Source: Ligula intestinalis (lineage: Eukaryota; Platyhelminthes; Cestoda; Diphyllobothriidea; Diphyllobothriidae). From it: a stretch of DNA of 64,000 nucleotides. Where the stretch lies: assembly GCA_036362985.1 (NCBI GenBank), contig JAYGXS010000002.1:11024603-11088602 (forward strand), in the 5' to 3' direction. Below are positions 22,501 through 36,400 of this stretch, one piece after another (the stretch's first letter is position 1; every line of letters starts with the position of its first letter). Made by a program: the position numbers and the translations under genes. The notes under the pieces were generated by a model. That model saw only the letters and a program-made list of their open reading frames with translations. It searched no databases and had not been told where the DNA came from.

Positions 22501-25500
22501 ACATCAACGACTGTGTCTACGAACTGGATTGCGGTATCGCCATGTTTGCCGATGATATAAAACTTTGGAGCGTAATTCGAACTGCGGCTAGCAAAGTGCA
22601 CTTACAGGAAAATTTAAAAAGACTTCAAAAATGGTCGGCGGACTGGCTCTTACCGTTCAATGAAAGTAAGTGCACCACCATTCGAGTCGGCAAATCCGGT
22701 TCTTCAAGCGGCACGGCTTACCGACTGAATGACATACCATTGAAAGAAGTGAACGCCCAGAAAGACTTGAGTCTGGATCATGCCCTCGCTTAAACCCTCC
22801 TTGCATTGCACAAAGGTAGCCAAGTCCGCGATGTCGATCCCATACCTTGTCAGACGAGCTTTTTCTACCTACACAAAAGTCTTCAGAATCTCCGTACGAC
22901 TGCACCTAAAATCCACTATCCAAGCTTGGAGACCCTGGGCCACGAAAGACATCAACATCCTGGAAAAGGTACAACGGCGTGCAACCAAACTTGTCATGGG
23001 GCAGGGCTCGCAGCCTTATAAAACACGACTGTCGAATCTCAACCTCTTCCCATTGCGCTACAGGCAGCTTCGGGGAGACATGATACTAGCATTTCGCGTA
23101 TTAAATCTTCCAGATTGCCGTCTTATATCAGGGGATTTTTTCGAATTAGCAACGACCACGAATCTGAGGGGTCATCCTCTCAAATTAAAGGTGACAGGGG
23201 CCAGGCTGGACGCTCGGAAAAACTTTTCTCAAAAGGGTGGTCGGAGCGTGGAATGCACTTCCTCAGGACGTCGTTATGTCGGAATCGCTAGAGGGTTTTA
23301 AGCGAAAACTGGATCGATATAGCAGTGCACGATGGATCGGAACTGACAATTTACAATGATAATACTACTTTCAACTTTCAGTAGTATTAGTTTTTATATC
23401 CATTCACGGTTGCTATTTATAACGCCTTCCCACGCATAGCCTCATGCGAAGGTCTCCGCGGTCTACCCTGCTTGGCTACCTGCGTACCGTGATTATCCGC
23501 TAGCGATCTTATCAGCCAGACCTGACGGCCTAAAAATTCACCCTTGGTTCGACCCAATGCGGACTGTCGACGATCTGGACGGATGCCTCTGTTTTTCCAG
23601 TTCCGCTGGCAGACTCTGCAATCAGCAAGAAAGAATCAGGACGCGGCTTCCACAAGGTGATGATCCTGGGAACCTTTGCAAAGCCCCCCCCCCGTTGGAA
23701 CCCCTTTTTTCTCCTAAATCCCACGCATTACCCCTATAAGAGCGACAGTTTTTCTCCTAAAAATCCCTGAGGAGTTCTTTCACTGTCTGCTCCTATTTTC
23801 ATCCTTTGACACAGGACAACTGGCCTCGCCAACAGTCTGAGAAACACATTTTCTGCTACCACTGCACATATGTACAAATAAGGCACTCAAAGGAATTTTT
23901 CCTACATATCCCTCAATATACTGATACTGAAGACGACAATTGCCAACCGTGCGCACACACCAAGCGGAGCATTTTGGCAGCCCTCACTAAAAAACTCTCA
24001 TTTGCAGGTACTTGCAATTTTGTTCACTACACCTGCTATCTTCAGGTACATGCAAATATTACACAGGAACCCCCACAAAGGCCCTCCACGAAATGGCCAT
24101 TTAAACTTTTTAATATACAGCAGTACACCCTTGTGCAATTTGCCTTCAGTTTATTCGTCGTGAAAGTTCTCGCAACAGAGCGGGGAATGTGTAGAAAGCA
24201 AACAAGGTCATCAGTCCAATTTCGTCCGGTAAACATATTCCCTCACTTCCGGAAGTTAGTTAACACATAACAGTAAGCAGTATCTTAATCAAATGCGAAC
24301 TGAGTCTAGCTGGCGTCGTTGTTTAATGCCCACTGCCACAAAGTCGTGCAAAATCGTAGCGAGCGGTTTCCGCCGGCATGACCGACTTCCAGACAAGTGC
24401 GGCTGCCTAAGGGCCACTAAAACACGCCAGCCCTCGGCGGACGCACTAGAGGCCATCAGACACGATATCTCCTCGGGTACTACAACACACCACTTGAACT
24501 TGTTCACAATCATTTAAAAGCAGCTGCCAACACTGTTTCACTCACCCGCGGGCCGGACGTCGACAGTAGCCACTGGTGTCTGGGATAGCAAGTGGGCGTT
24601 CTGTACCCAATAAAGCCCACCCACAGGTGCCTCTTGCCAGCAATTTGAGATTTGGCCTGACGATTGTAGTAATCTGAGTACAAACACTGCTTCGACTCCT
24701 ACAATTCCATCCCCACTGAGAAGCACCGGTCGCAGAGAGCGTCAAGTTAGACTAAGTTAAGGCCATGGTACAGAATAATTACATCCATTTCTATAAACTA
24801 GCCACGAAATGAAGAGTGCAAATAGAAGGAAAAAAAACATACGTTTCAGCGTCAATAGCAACCTCCACCGAGGGGTCACAGCGACTGACAAAGAGACGAA
24901 GCTGTGTGTTTGCCATGAGGTTGAGTGGTGGCCAGGTGCTGGGATCAGCTATGCTGGCGTCCATTTTGGTCTGAATGGCCATACTGGAAGCGACTGCAAG
25001 GGCCGCCTTCTTGCGCTTCTTCTTTTGATTCTTGTTCTTCCCTTTGGCAGCGTCACCGGCCTCACCGGCTGCGGTGGTTTCGGTCTCAGCCTCAAAATCA
25101 ACACTTGCCTCAACAGGGTTGGACTGCTCTTGGACCGCGGGCGCCAGTGGACGTAAACTGTGCGTGAACAGACTTGGGAGTCGTTTGGCGAAGACAAGCA
25201 TGCACTAAAATGAGTATTGGAGGATGCGTGGGAGTCGAAGAAGACAAGGAGAGATTTTTTAGTGTTAGGGGTGTAATGGAGTGATAAACGCTGAATACGT
25301 ACGTAAAAACAGGCTTACTGCAATGAAACAAGGGATAAAAAAACCAGGCGTTAAGGAGCCGTCGCAGTCCAAATCAGTCTAATGGTCAGTCATTCAACAT
25401 AAAACGCAAACTAGAATGACAGTGCGATTTAGTATAGAGCGTCAGCCGGCAGCCTTCCAAGTCATCGTTTTTTTAAGTGCGTGTGTGTCGTAGACCATTG

Positions 25501-28500
25501 TTGGATCATGAGTCGCCGCCGGAATCCAAACTGGGAGTAATTGGGAGACGGAGAAAAGCATAGACCTCGACCGGCTTGAGCCAAAGGTCCACGGGGGTGA
25601 GTTGGGTGCCTGGTCGGGAACTGCAGGCGAACAGCGGCTGACAGTCATGCGGTAAAAAGCCGCAGTCGGGTGTGGACGGGTCGTGGCGATGTTGGTACTG
25701 GCGTAGGACAATTGAGTAGCCACTACGCAGTTGAGCCAGAGTATAGGGAGTGACCCTCAGGAGATGTTGTTCTGAGGTCGCAATCGGAGGTGGATGGCCA
25801 GCCAAAAGGACCGGGAGACGGTAACCTAGTTTCTCTTCAACAACGGCTCTTTGGTGGAGACGCTTGAAGCCTGTCTTCATGGGAGAGCCATGAACGGGTA
25901 AATCCGAGAGAGACGCGGCAACAGTTTTCTTGTAGACAATTTGAATGTACGGCCGAACGTTGCGGCTGGGCTCAGGAGCGTGACAACGGTGGTGATTAGG
26001 ATGGCCGGGTTGCAAACAGGTCCACCAAAACTGCTGGCCAAGGAGTCTGTTGTGGTGGGCGACCGGCAGGACAGAAGATGAAGATGATCGATAGGCGACG
26101 ATCACTGGCCATTTTTAAGCAAATGTTGCTAGTGTCGAAACTTACATTCAGTGCGGAAAACTCATACAAACATATGGCCATCGGCCACCTCTGGAAAATT
26201 CGTAAAATCTAGGAGTCCGCCATGTGAAATATGTCATTACACATCGACCTTAGAGCGAGAAAAATTGAGGAAAAGCAGACGCTGGATGTGTTTAGACAAT
26301 TCTGCGTCGTGAGCCTTCTGTGGACACGAAATAGCAATCGCTCGTCTCAAAGGAGACACTGCTTTGAAATGGCTGAAATGCGGTATCGCCCATAAACATC
26401 CGCCTACGCAAAAGCATTATTATAGAACAGAGAAGATGCCCTAAAACAAGAAGCGTCGAAGAGGAGCACTTACAACTAGGGCCGAGGCTCGGCAAATGGA
26501 TGCTGGTGACACAAGCTGCAGCATAAGGGAGTAGGCAAGAGGTGTACACTCGATGCATGCGTCCTCCTCGGAGAAGAATGCTAGGAGATATTGCACTTGA
26601 ACCTCAGCAGCCTCCTTCAGCGTGTCCAGGATGACAATGGTTAACTGGTTGTCTGCCTCCTGTAAATGCTCATTCTCAAGTAAGTCACCAGCTTCACGCA
26701 TCAGCGCCTGTTTCTCCAAGACACTGAAGATGAACTGAAAAAGCCCCACAAGTAACGCGATAAGTAGGATATTTGTGAAAAAATGAAAAGGAATGAAAAC
26801 GGTTTACAAGTGAATTTGAAGAAAGGAAGGAGGGGGAAAAGAGGCCTACCGCATAGAGCTCTTTGAAGGGCAAAGCAGCACAAAGACTGAGGTTGGAGGA
26901 GACTTTAAGGGGAGTGTGTGTAGGCATCGATGAGTCTTTAGTGCTTGTTGTAGTTAACTGGCGTCGCAAAGCAGAAATACAAGTGCAGAAGACGGAGGCC
27001 GAGACCCAACTCCAGTCTTCAGCGGGTAGCGGAATGGAGAAGGTTTCTGAATTACTGACTGGCGCTTCAGTATCGTCCGCATTGAACGGCGAGGCGCCAA
27101 GCAACTCAACAAAGACGGGGAGAAGGTTGGATAGAAGTATGGTCGACGCGACGGAAGTCTCTGGTATCTGGAGCAAAGAGTTTGAACAAACATTTTCAGT
27201 GGCATAAGGCGTTCAAAAAGGACACAAAAAAATTGTTCAAGGTTACGGCGGATGGACGGACAGCAGAAAGAAACGTAGACAGCCAAACACACTAAGCATG
27301 GGTCTCTGAAAAGGACTACCGAGTCTAGTCAAGATCGGGTGAAAAATAGTGAATAAATAACCGTGCAGAGGAGCATGTTTGTCTGAGGTTCCTGTCAAGC
27401 TGGAACTACGACCTAAAGAAGAATTCGCAGAAATACCTACTTAAAGAAAACAGTAGTTCCTATTTACACAGGCTACGGACTATACATACAGCGCACCCTA
27501 CGCCTCCATTACCCTTATCGGCGACTGTCACTGATGGTAGATTCGAATGCGAAGCTAAAAAAAGTTGGGGCAATAAATTTATTGTTCCAGCTATTACATT
27601 ATTTCCTTTTGAACAGCTTCCTGGAACCCACGCCTTCGCTTTTATCAACAGTCATATAATGGTTGAACTTGCCGGGGTTAACGGCCACCCCTTTGTCTCG
27701 CTCTCAGGAAAATGCAGGTAGGGATTACTTATATGGCCGCCTTGATAGGACATGGCGATAGGAACTGCTCCTAATACATGCGGTTTTGCGTTAATTTCCA
27801 GGAAAATCAGGGTTGGAGTTCATATTAGGATGAAGGCAATACCAATCTAAATGCCAGGGTTAAGAGAATGGCTAGTATTAAGATAGGGATTATGGAATAA
27901 ATTGGGGTTGGGACCTGGGAATATTCACCGTTGCTGCAATTTAATGGTAGGCTGAAAGGTGGGGTCTTATATCAGTGACCCATAGGTCGGGGAAATATAA
28001 GTAATCCCGACAAAAATACCAGCTACCAGCATGCAAACACAGAGCAATCCGAGAAGTACAAAAATACAAAACCCTAGCACATTACGTCGATTGATTATAA
28101 ACAGTTGGCACAAAAATTCGCCCAAACTGCCGAGCAAGTGTGGACGGGACAAAGAGGTCAGACTGCTTCATTGACTCTTTATGTGAATTTTTCACGACCG
28201 ATTCTGTGATAAACAGATTGCGTACTGTATAAATATAATGTATGCAATGGCCTTCGCGTCACGTGAGCACCACGCCCAGTTGCATTACTAGTTGACCTAA
28301 CTCGAAAAAACCATCCCTTTACGGAAGAGGGAGGACAGAACGACACTGAAAAAGGTAATCCTATGATTAACTAGCACATCCCTCACTAATAATAAAATTG
28401 ATGCACTGACGCATCATCGGTCTCGGCTTGGAGAGTGACCGGCTGCCCTGGTAACTTAAAATGTTTGTTTCCTCGTAGATAAGCAGCCGAAAGGGCACAT

Positions 28501-30352
28501 GTAGTAGTCGTGGAACCGGCTCACTAGAGTGTTTATATCGGGGCTATCAGTCAGGTCTCATTTGCCGAAAGAAAACCGACCGGACGAAGTTCAAAAATAT
28601 CGCAAGACCAGTAATAGAGACGCTGAGACGATTAAGAAGAAGTGGATGTTATCGCAAGGACGTTTCGAAATCCTTCGCGGATCCATCATCAGAGACAATA
28701 GCAGAAACGGATAATATATACACACAGTAAGTGGCAGTGTTTATAGGATACAGTCGCTATTTTACTGTACGCTGATGACAATTAAAGGCTTCCCCTATTG
28801 AGGATAGTTGCCCGCTTGTGCGCTACCTCCTCGATTGCCGGCGTGCGGGTTGTGACTTGCTAAACTTTCAGCACACGTGGGGGATTTGGGCATGAGGATT
28901 GCTCACATATGTACTGCCCTGACGCTAAATTTAGACAAATTGTTGGCCTGTGCGTCACCCGAGTGGCGAATTGCTTTGGCCAAATTGAGCCTTACCACAG
29001 AACACGGGTTGGACAGGCCATTGCACTTGTTTATACACTGGGGGTCGGACTCAAGTGTAACAACCTGCCAAACGCATATTCGGTGCCGAGGCTCAGTTTG
29101 GCTAAAGCAATTCGCCAATCTAAGAACGCGTCGTCAAATGCCTGCACCAGGAAATCAAATGGCCGAGCAATAATCTACTACAGGTCATGAAAGTTCAACA
29201 GGTCACGGCCTGCAGGCCAGCCATCAAGCAGTTAGCGCGCAAGCAGGCGACCATCCTGGATACGGGGGAGCCGTTGATTGTCTTAGGTTTGCACAAGGCA
29301 TAGACACAGTATCCTCGAAATATTGTAACTTGCTCTCTCTATGAATAACCCGTGTCCGCTATTATCTCCGAGGTTGGACCCGCGACAAATTTCGAAACGT
29401 CAGGCGAATAAAATTCTTGTCAGAATGGTAATGCCGGCAAAGACAAGGGAGACCGGAAGGCCCATTTCTATCTTATTAGCCATCGTCAGCCAGTCATATC
29501 CAGGCCCAAATGGTACCCCGCCTGAGCCGCAAACTCGCGACCTTTTGATCAGAGTTTAATGCTCTAACGATTGAGCCACCAGTTCTTTGTCTTGTCGCAT
29601 TAGGTCGGGAAATATTGAGCCATTGATGAACTTTCACCGACTGCTAACGAAACTTACTTGCCCCGCTCCAACTTCGCCTCGGGCCTCATCTCTCACACCC
29701 TGGCAGCAGGTAGTAGTATAGGCCGATAGTAATGCCGTCAAAGGCAAGGGAAACACGATGGAGGAATGAGGCTAGGGGGAAGACAAACAAAAACAGACCT
29801 CCTCAGCAAGAAGGTGAAGCACGGCGTTCGTATGTTCTTGCAGCGGTTTTTGTCGACAGAATTGCAGCCACTGCGTGTTTGCAGTCTGGACGGTCGTCAT
29901 TTTTGACTCCACAGGCAGCGAGAAGGAGGCGGTGGTGATGAGGAGGCGTGCAGGCCGGTGCACTCTAGCCGTCCAGGCAGCCAAGGCGACAGCCTTACGC
30001 ACGGTGTCATCGCTGGGTGTCTGCACCAACTGCGACTGTCGGGCCATGCACACCTCGACCATCAGACGAAAGAGCTGTTCGTGCACGTAGAGGGCCGAGG
30101 GAGCCAGCAGGGGGCTGGAGAGCAGGCTGAAGGTGAGCTTGGAGACGGTGGTGGAGTTCTGTTCGAGGAAGTCCAGTTGCAGCTCGGGCCAATTAATGTT
30201 CCGTAGGACGGTGACCGCTGTGGTGAGCACATCCACACGATGAAGTCCAGATTGGTAGAGCTGGAGAAGAGTCAAGTTTAACGCGGATTAGTGTGTCTGG
30301 ATAGGAAAATGACAGTTAATGGCTTAACAAATCCAATAGTTCATCTGTTACG

Positions 30353-30399
<47 letters not shown>

Positions 30400-30409
30400 N
30401 NNNNNNNNN

Positions 30410-30456
<47 letters not shown>

Positions 30457-33400
30457 GCTACTACTACTACAAGGGAACAGTGACGGCTTTTGTCTGCCTC
30501 GACCTCAATCTATTGTGCATTCTCGTCGTCTTAATGGTAAGACTACACAAAACTGAGTGGATATGGGCTTGGGTGCAGATTGAAGGGCCAGTAAGTGACC
30601 GTAACGCGGGCCCCAATTAATGCGGGTTGGTTCTCGTCTACCGACTGAAACAGGTTTCCCACATTTCATCTGATAGAAGACACCCTCGGCTAACCTTCGT
30701 CTAGTTTCGACCATTAGCCGGAGCGGTTAACTGGTATAAGAGCAGTCAGCTCAGCATTACGCAGACACGAACGAGAGTACGGCAATAGATGGGGTCAGAT
30801 TCAAATGACCCTATCCAGTTGCAAATCGTTAACGGTGAGTATCAGAACGAGAAGGAAGAGTAATGAGTGACCAATAAAGCACAACGGCACGCAGGTTAGG
30901 TCCCAGTTATAAGAAGTTGGAAAACAGTAAGAGGCAGCTACACAGGACACGAGAGTTCCGCATACAGGGCTGAAGTAAGATTTTAAGGCATGACAGGGGA
31001 GAAAGAAAGGTGACGGGTGTTCAATGAAGGGATATGTCATGTAGGAGTTAAATGTGGTTCTATGAACACGGTGAAGGTGGTGATTGCACTGCACAAACAT
31101 AAAATGATATCTAAATCTTGTTGATGGCTCCCTGTAACTACGCGTGGCTTGGGTTCAACCGAATGAAGATGCCTGGAGTGCCTTCGCACCAGGTAGTCCT
31201 GTTAATAGTAGCCAATATTCGAGTCCCAGGAAGCAGTCCAGAAGACGAAGATGCGATCACTGGAACAAGCGTTTTTTGCCTGACGTTTCAGATTCCGTCG
31301 GGAATCCTTAGTCATAGGTAATCATAAACAGGTCTGAGACATGCGCAGATAAGGGGTGATACATGCACACATTGCACGGTATTTATAGTTCACAGCGGTC
31401 ACCCGTATGCGTACTAAAATTGCCAGTCCTTGCAGTCACCACTTGAGGTCTTAATTGGTGCGGTGATTGCTCATTAATTGCCACAGCGTTCTTGTCCGCG
31501 TCGGATGCGGGTTTGGTAATTGCGCGACAATTATGCCCGCTGTCGTCGGAGTTGTTGTTGCACCCAGTCCTTCCCACGTGACTGATTCTCTTGCCCAGGA
31601 AATGTCTCAGTACACCGCATGGGAACGCCAAATCGTTGCGCTTGTTTATGGACTGGGGGCCTGAAAACCATGACTCGAGCAGCTCGCGGCTCATGCGGTT
31701 GTCCCCTCTTGCGAGGATTTCGGCCTCGGTAGACTTCGCACTAAGCGAAAGGCGTAGCCTACACAGGACTTCGGCAGACGCCTGGGCTAATTAAGCAGTC
31801 CTGTGTAGGGATACAACGGCTTACCCCCTGAGGGAATAAGATGGCGCACTAAACCAATGCTGAGTAATCACGGTTCATGCAGGCTGACCGTTGCACGTTG
31901 ACGAAGGGTAAGGGGTCAAGACAACTTACGAAACACAACCCCCGTTCTCAAACTGAGAGGGGCACTGGCGAACCATTCTCGTAATAAATCAGAACATTCC
32001 TCACTACGTTAAATGTGAGGCGCTTGAATCTACCCCGCCACGCTAAGAGTATTCGCTTGAAAGATCGCAAAGTGAATTAATGATTTGTTCCTTCTCAGTA
32101 CTTAAAACTGTCATTGCTTTTCATGTGGCCCTGAATGGGATCCGAGCCGTCACATATAATCAGGCGCGTGTGGAAGGGAGACATGGTCGTCTGCGACATG
32201 TGGACAGGCTGTTGGAATTTACCAGCTATTACTTCTATGTCAAAACCCACGGGTCTTAACTTTATCATGCCACATTAGTAAGTTAGGTAGATTCTGCGAA
32301 AACCAAGTCTGCGCTGACATCATGGGATATTGGACTTTGCCGTTCGACGCACTCCAAGTATAGTATGCTTGAAAATAGACAAGAGCTTGAAGATTTTGTT
32401 ATAGGAATAGCATTCATGAACTCTAAGTAGATATCATGAGCCGGACAAACGGAGGAAAAAAGGGAACCCAGTGATATTCGATAGGATAGGAGTAAATAAA
32501 TTGCCTTTTTTTACCTTGAGCATTCTCTGCCGGATCTTCTCCTCACGTTTCATTTCTATCGTCACAGTCTCCATCTGCTTGGCGGTCAACTCAGAGGCCA
32601 GCGACTCAAGGAAGGTTTGCGGTTGTTTAGCGGGTTTCTTAGGGATGAAGTCTTCGTCCTCAACATTCGATTTGACCCGATACCGTGGTAAGCTGGCAAA
32701 AGAATTAACAAATCGAGAAGAAGAAGGAGAAGACTCGATCGCTGGGACAATATGATTATCCGCCTGACGTTTCGATATCCGTCGCGGATTCGTCATCAGG
32801 GACATGAGTAGCAGAACCTTTCTGCTAATTAACAAATCGTTAAGACCTCGTTAGAAATGTTGAGGAAATTTTTTTAGATTGACTAAGCTAGTTAACGGGG
32901 TTTACAAAATAGCGCACGAAAATGTTTTTTTCTGGAAAAGGAGGAGGTACGGTGGCATAAAATGTACATTTTATATCGAAATCAGAGTTTTTTCGATAAG
33001 AAAGTAGCCAAATGGGCTACTTTTAATCGATGATAATAAATCATGGTTTTTGGCGGTAAGCAAGATTTCGCAAAAACTTCATGAACTTCGTTTATTCCGC
33101 GCTCGGCGCTTTAGGTAGATGTGTCTACTGGTTTTATAACAATTATCATAAACCGCAAAGACGAAGAAAGTCATCAGTATTTTTGGCCGGTTGAGGTTAG
33201 CCATTTTTCTCGTTATTTAATTTTTTAGTCTTCGTTTATACCAGCAATAAAGACGTAAACATTACGGTGTCGTTAATAATCGACTAACGGCATTGACCGA
33301 TAGCAGTGGTTGAATCAAGCTGAAACTTCACTGTCTCACTTCCTTATGTTATACACCCCTCAGGAGGCTTTTAGCGACGACAACTCGATCGTCAGATCCG

Positions 33401-36400
33401 ACGAAGTCTACCACTGAAGGGTACCACAGGGGCGCGACATGAGGGTGATTTAGATTAAAGTGAGATTGGACTTATGCCGGAGCTGCCGCACTCTCCCCTT
33501 CTCTCGCCAGGGCCCAAGTTAAAGAGATCGGAGGTGGGAGAGGGCGAGACGTGTCGTCGTCTCACATGGCTCAGATCCCACTGAGTGGGAGCGCCATAAA
33601 CGCCAAATGAAGAAGCACCTGTTACAGCCTGACTCGCTCAGTTCGGCAGTCAGTCAGTCACTCCATAAAAACACACGCTCAGTTGACCATACAGTCCGCG
33701 TTATTCCGTCAGTTGGCAAACTTCCCAGCCACGGCTTTTAGCGAACCCTGCGATAACTTCAAACACTTCAGTTTACAGGGAGGAGAGAAATGCGCTGAGC
33801 TTTCGATTTCACTCTTTATTCCCATGCTAATTTCGCAGACTTTCAACTGCGCCAGTTCACACACACAAAACTGCATTTTGAGATGTTAACAGTCTAAAAA
33901 GCACTGATTCTGTCTACAAATCTAATGATTTACAACAGAAGGCAATATCTTCTGCAAACAACATGGTTTCACGATAAATGAAACTGTCTAAGTGCAGTCA
34001 AGGAAATTTTCACTCCGTTATGGTTACCTTAAGAACGAAGCCTGATAAAGATGAAATAAAGCAAATAAACGCGTGAGAAACATCCAGTTTCACAAAGCTA
34101 GAATCTGCAAACAATGTTTAGTTACAACAAATTGCACCATCAACCAGTCAACCAAGTGACTGCATTTAGGCAGCCCCAAAACTACCGAGTAAGTTCTGAT
34201 TTTGCTTTCGCACAAAGCGACTAGTCAACTGGTAATACAAACTAGTGTCAGAATTGCCGTCGACCAACAGGAGAACGTTAAGAAATGAAATGAGGTGGTG
34301 TGATTGAAATAGCTTGACAGTTTGTTGCACGATAATGAATATTACAATCCCCAGGTAAGTAAACTTTTCTGCGCAAAAATGCATATCAGAATTTCAGTTA
34401 AGATTTCATGAAATAGGTCAGTGTTAATGGAGCAAAGCAACAATACATACAGTCCGCGTTATCCCATCAGTTGGCGACCTTCCTAGCCACGACTTTTAGC
34501 GCACCCTGATAGCTTCAAACGCTTCAGTTTACAGGAAGGAAAGAAATGCGCTGAGCTCTCGACTTCGCTCCCCTTTCTCATGCTTATTTCCTAGACTTTT
34601 AAAGGCACACGTTCACAAAAAAAAACTAAATTTTGAGATCTCAGCAGCCTGAACATCACTGCTGCTGCCTATTAACCTAATGACTTACAATATAATATCT
34701 TATGAAAAGGCATGGTCTCGCAAATATACACGAAACTCGTTCAATGCAATTCGGGAGATTTTCGCGCCGTTACGGCCACTGATAAGGATAGCCTGAAGTA
34801 AACCAACGCGTGAAGATGGGATCTTCAAAAACTGCACAATCAATCCCTTAATTAAGTAAATGAATTTAGGCGCCTGCAAATCAACCAACTGAGTTCTGAT
34901 TTTTTTTACAAAGCTGCTTGTCCACTGGTAATACAAGTAAATATCAGAATTGCTGTTGGCAAGCATAAAAAACTTTAAGCTTGGCTTGTGTAAAATATCT
35001 TGATAGTTTGTTGCGTGATAAAGAATATTACAATCCCCATGTAAGCAAACTTTTCTACGCAAAAAACATATTTTAGTAAACATTTCATGGGATAGGCCAT
35101 TTACTGTGTGTGGTAATGCAGTGATGCATGAATATATGCTCATCAAAAGTTACAATGGATAAGTAAACTGTTTAAAAATTGCAGTAAAGACGAGTGACCG
35201 TTACTAAAGAATACTATAATATTCGACAAGAACGAACCTATTTAAAAGTTCCTTGTTGTACAACATTCCTGGCTCTGTGAGCATTATTGCAACTTCATCT
35301 CCAGTTATTGAGAGATATTCGCCGGAGAGATCCCGACTCAGGCAATTAGAGAGGAAGGAACCGAAAGTAACTGGGGCCCATTGCAGCAATCTTTGTAGGT
35401 AGAGACGGCGAGTCTGTGCGGGAGGAAAAAGATATGTCTGTTGTTTTTTTTTTTACCTCGGGTGTCTTTTTGCATTTTCAAAACAGCAAAAACACGACAT
35501 GTATGCAGGCGCACAAAAACAATTTATCCACAAGGGTAGACAATACGGCACGATATAAAGAACAACACCTTACACAATCAAGGGCTGAAAATTTCATAAA
35601 AGATTCGGCCAGATTCTGCCACTTGTTGGAGACAGCCTTTTCGGACAAGTGCTTCTTTAGGATAGGAGCTTCAGCACAATCCGGCAGGGTAAGACGCTCG
35701 CAGACTCTCCTCCATGCTCCGTCATCGGCAGCAGCTAGTTAAGAGAGAGAGAGAAATAAAGTAAAATGAAAAAAAAACCTTAAGACAGACGCGGAGTCTC
35801 GAACAGCATCAGGTTAAGGAAGGCGAGAAAATTAAAATGCTACTTCTTTAGGGATTAACAATACGGTCTTCCATTACAAAACACTTGCTAGACAGTGATC
35901 GCTCCGTTAGCATGAACATATTTTTCTCAGTTCTTATGGCGGGAGAAACCCGACCTATGTGGTTGATTTTCAATTGCGCTGGTATACGCATACCACACTT
36001 TTAATCTTGTTAAGTCCACTCTCTACTTTTCTGCCCAAGTTTACAGATGACATTACTATTGACCATCTGTCACGTCAAAATTACCTTGCTATTATCGATT
36101 CTGTGAAAATTAAAAATGAAGTGTTCTCCAAATTTATTTGTACAAATGTATTCCGCCGTTGGCACTTGCTTCAAATTTTTACATGGGAAAAATGCTTTAA
36201 AAATACTATTGTACACAAATATGGCAAAACGCAGAAGAAGGCTTTTTCAGGGGTGTAGGTCACATCGAATGACGGCAGATATGAAGCTTATCAATTTTAA
36301 TAAAAGTAAAATTGGGGGTCCTATCCGCAAAGTTAATTAAAGTTATGGATGCGTGAATTAAAATCTTTCGAAATGGATAGGAGGGTTGAGGTAAGCGATA

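Noticed and set aside
30291..30620. ORF with poly-Thr/poly-Tyr across the N-gap
   Set aside because: Product of the (TAC)n microsatellite; no real protein sequence around it.
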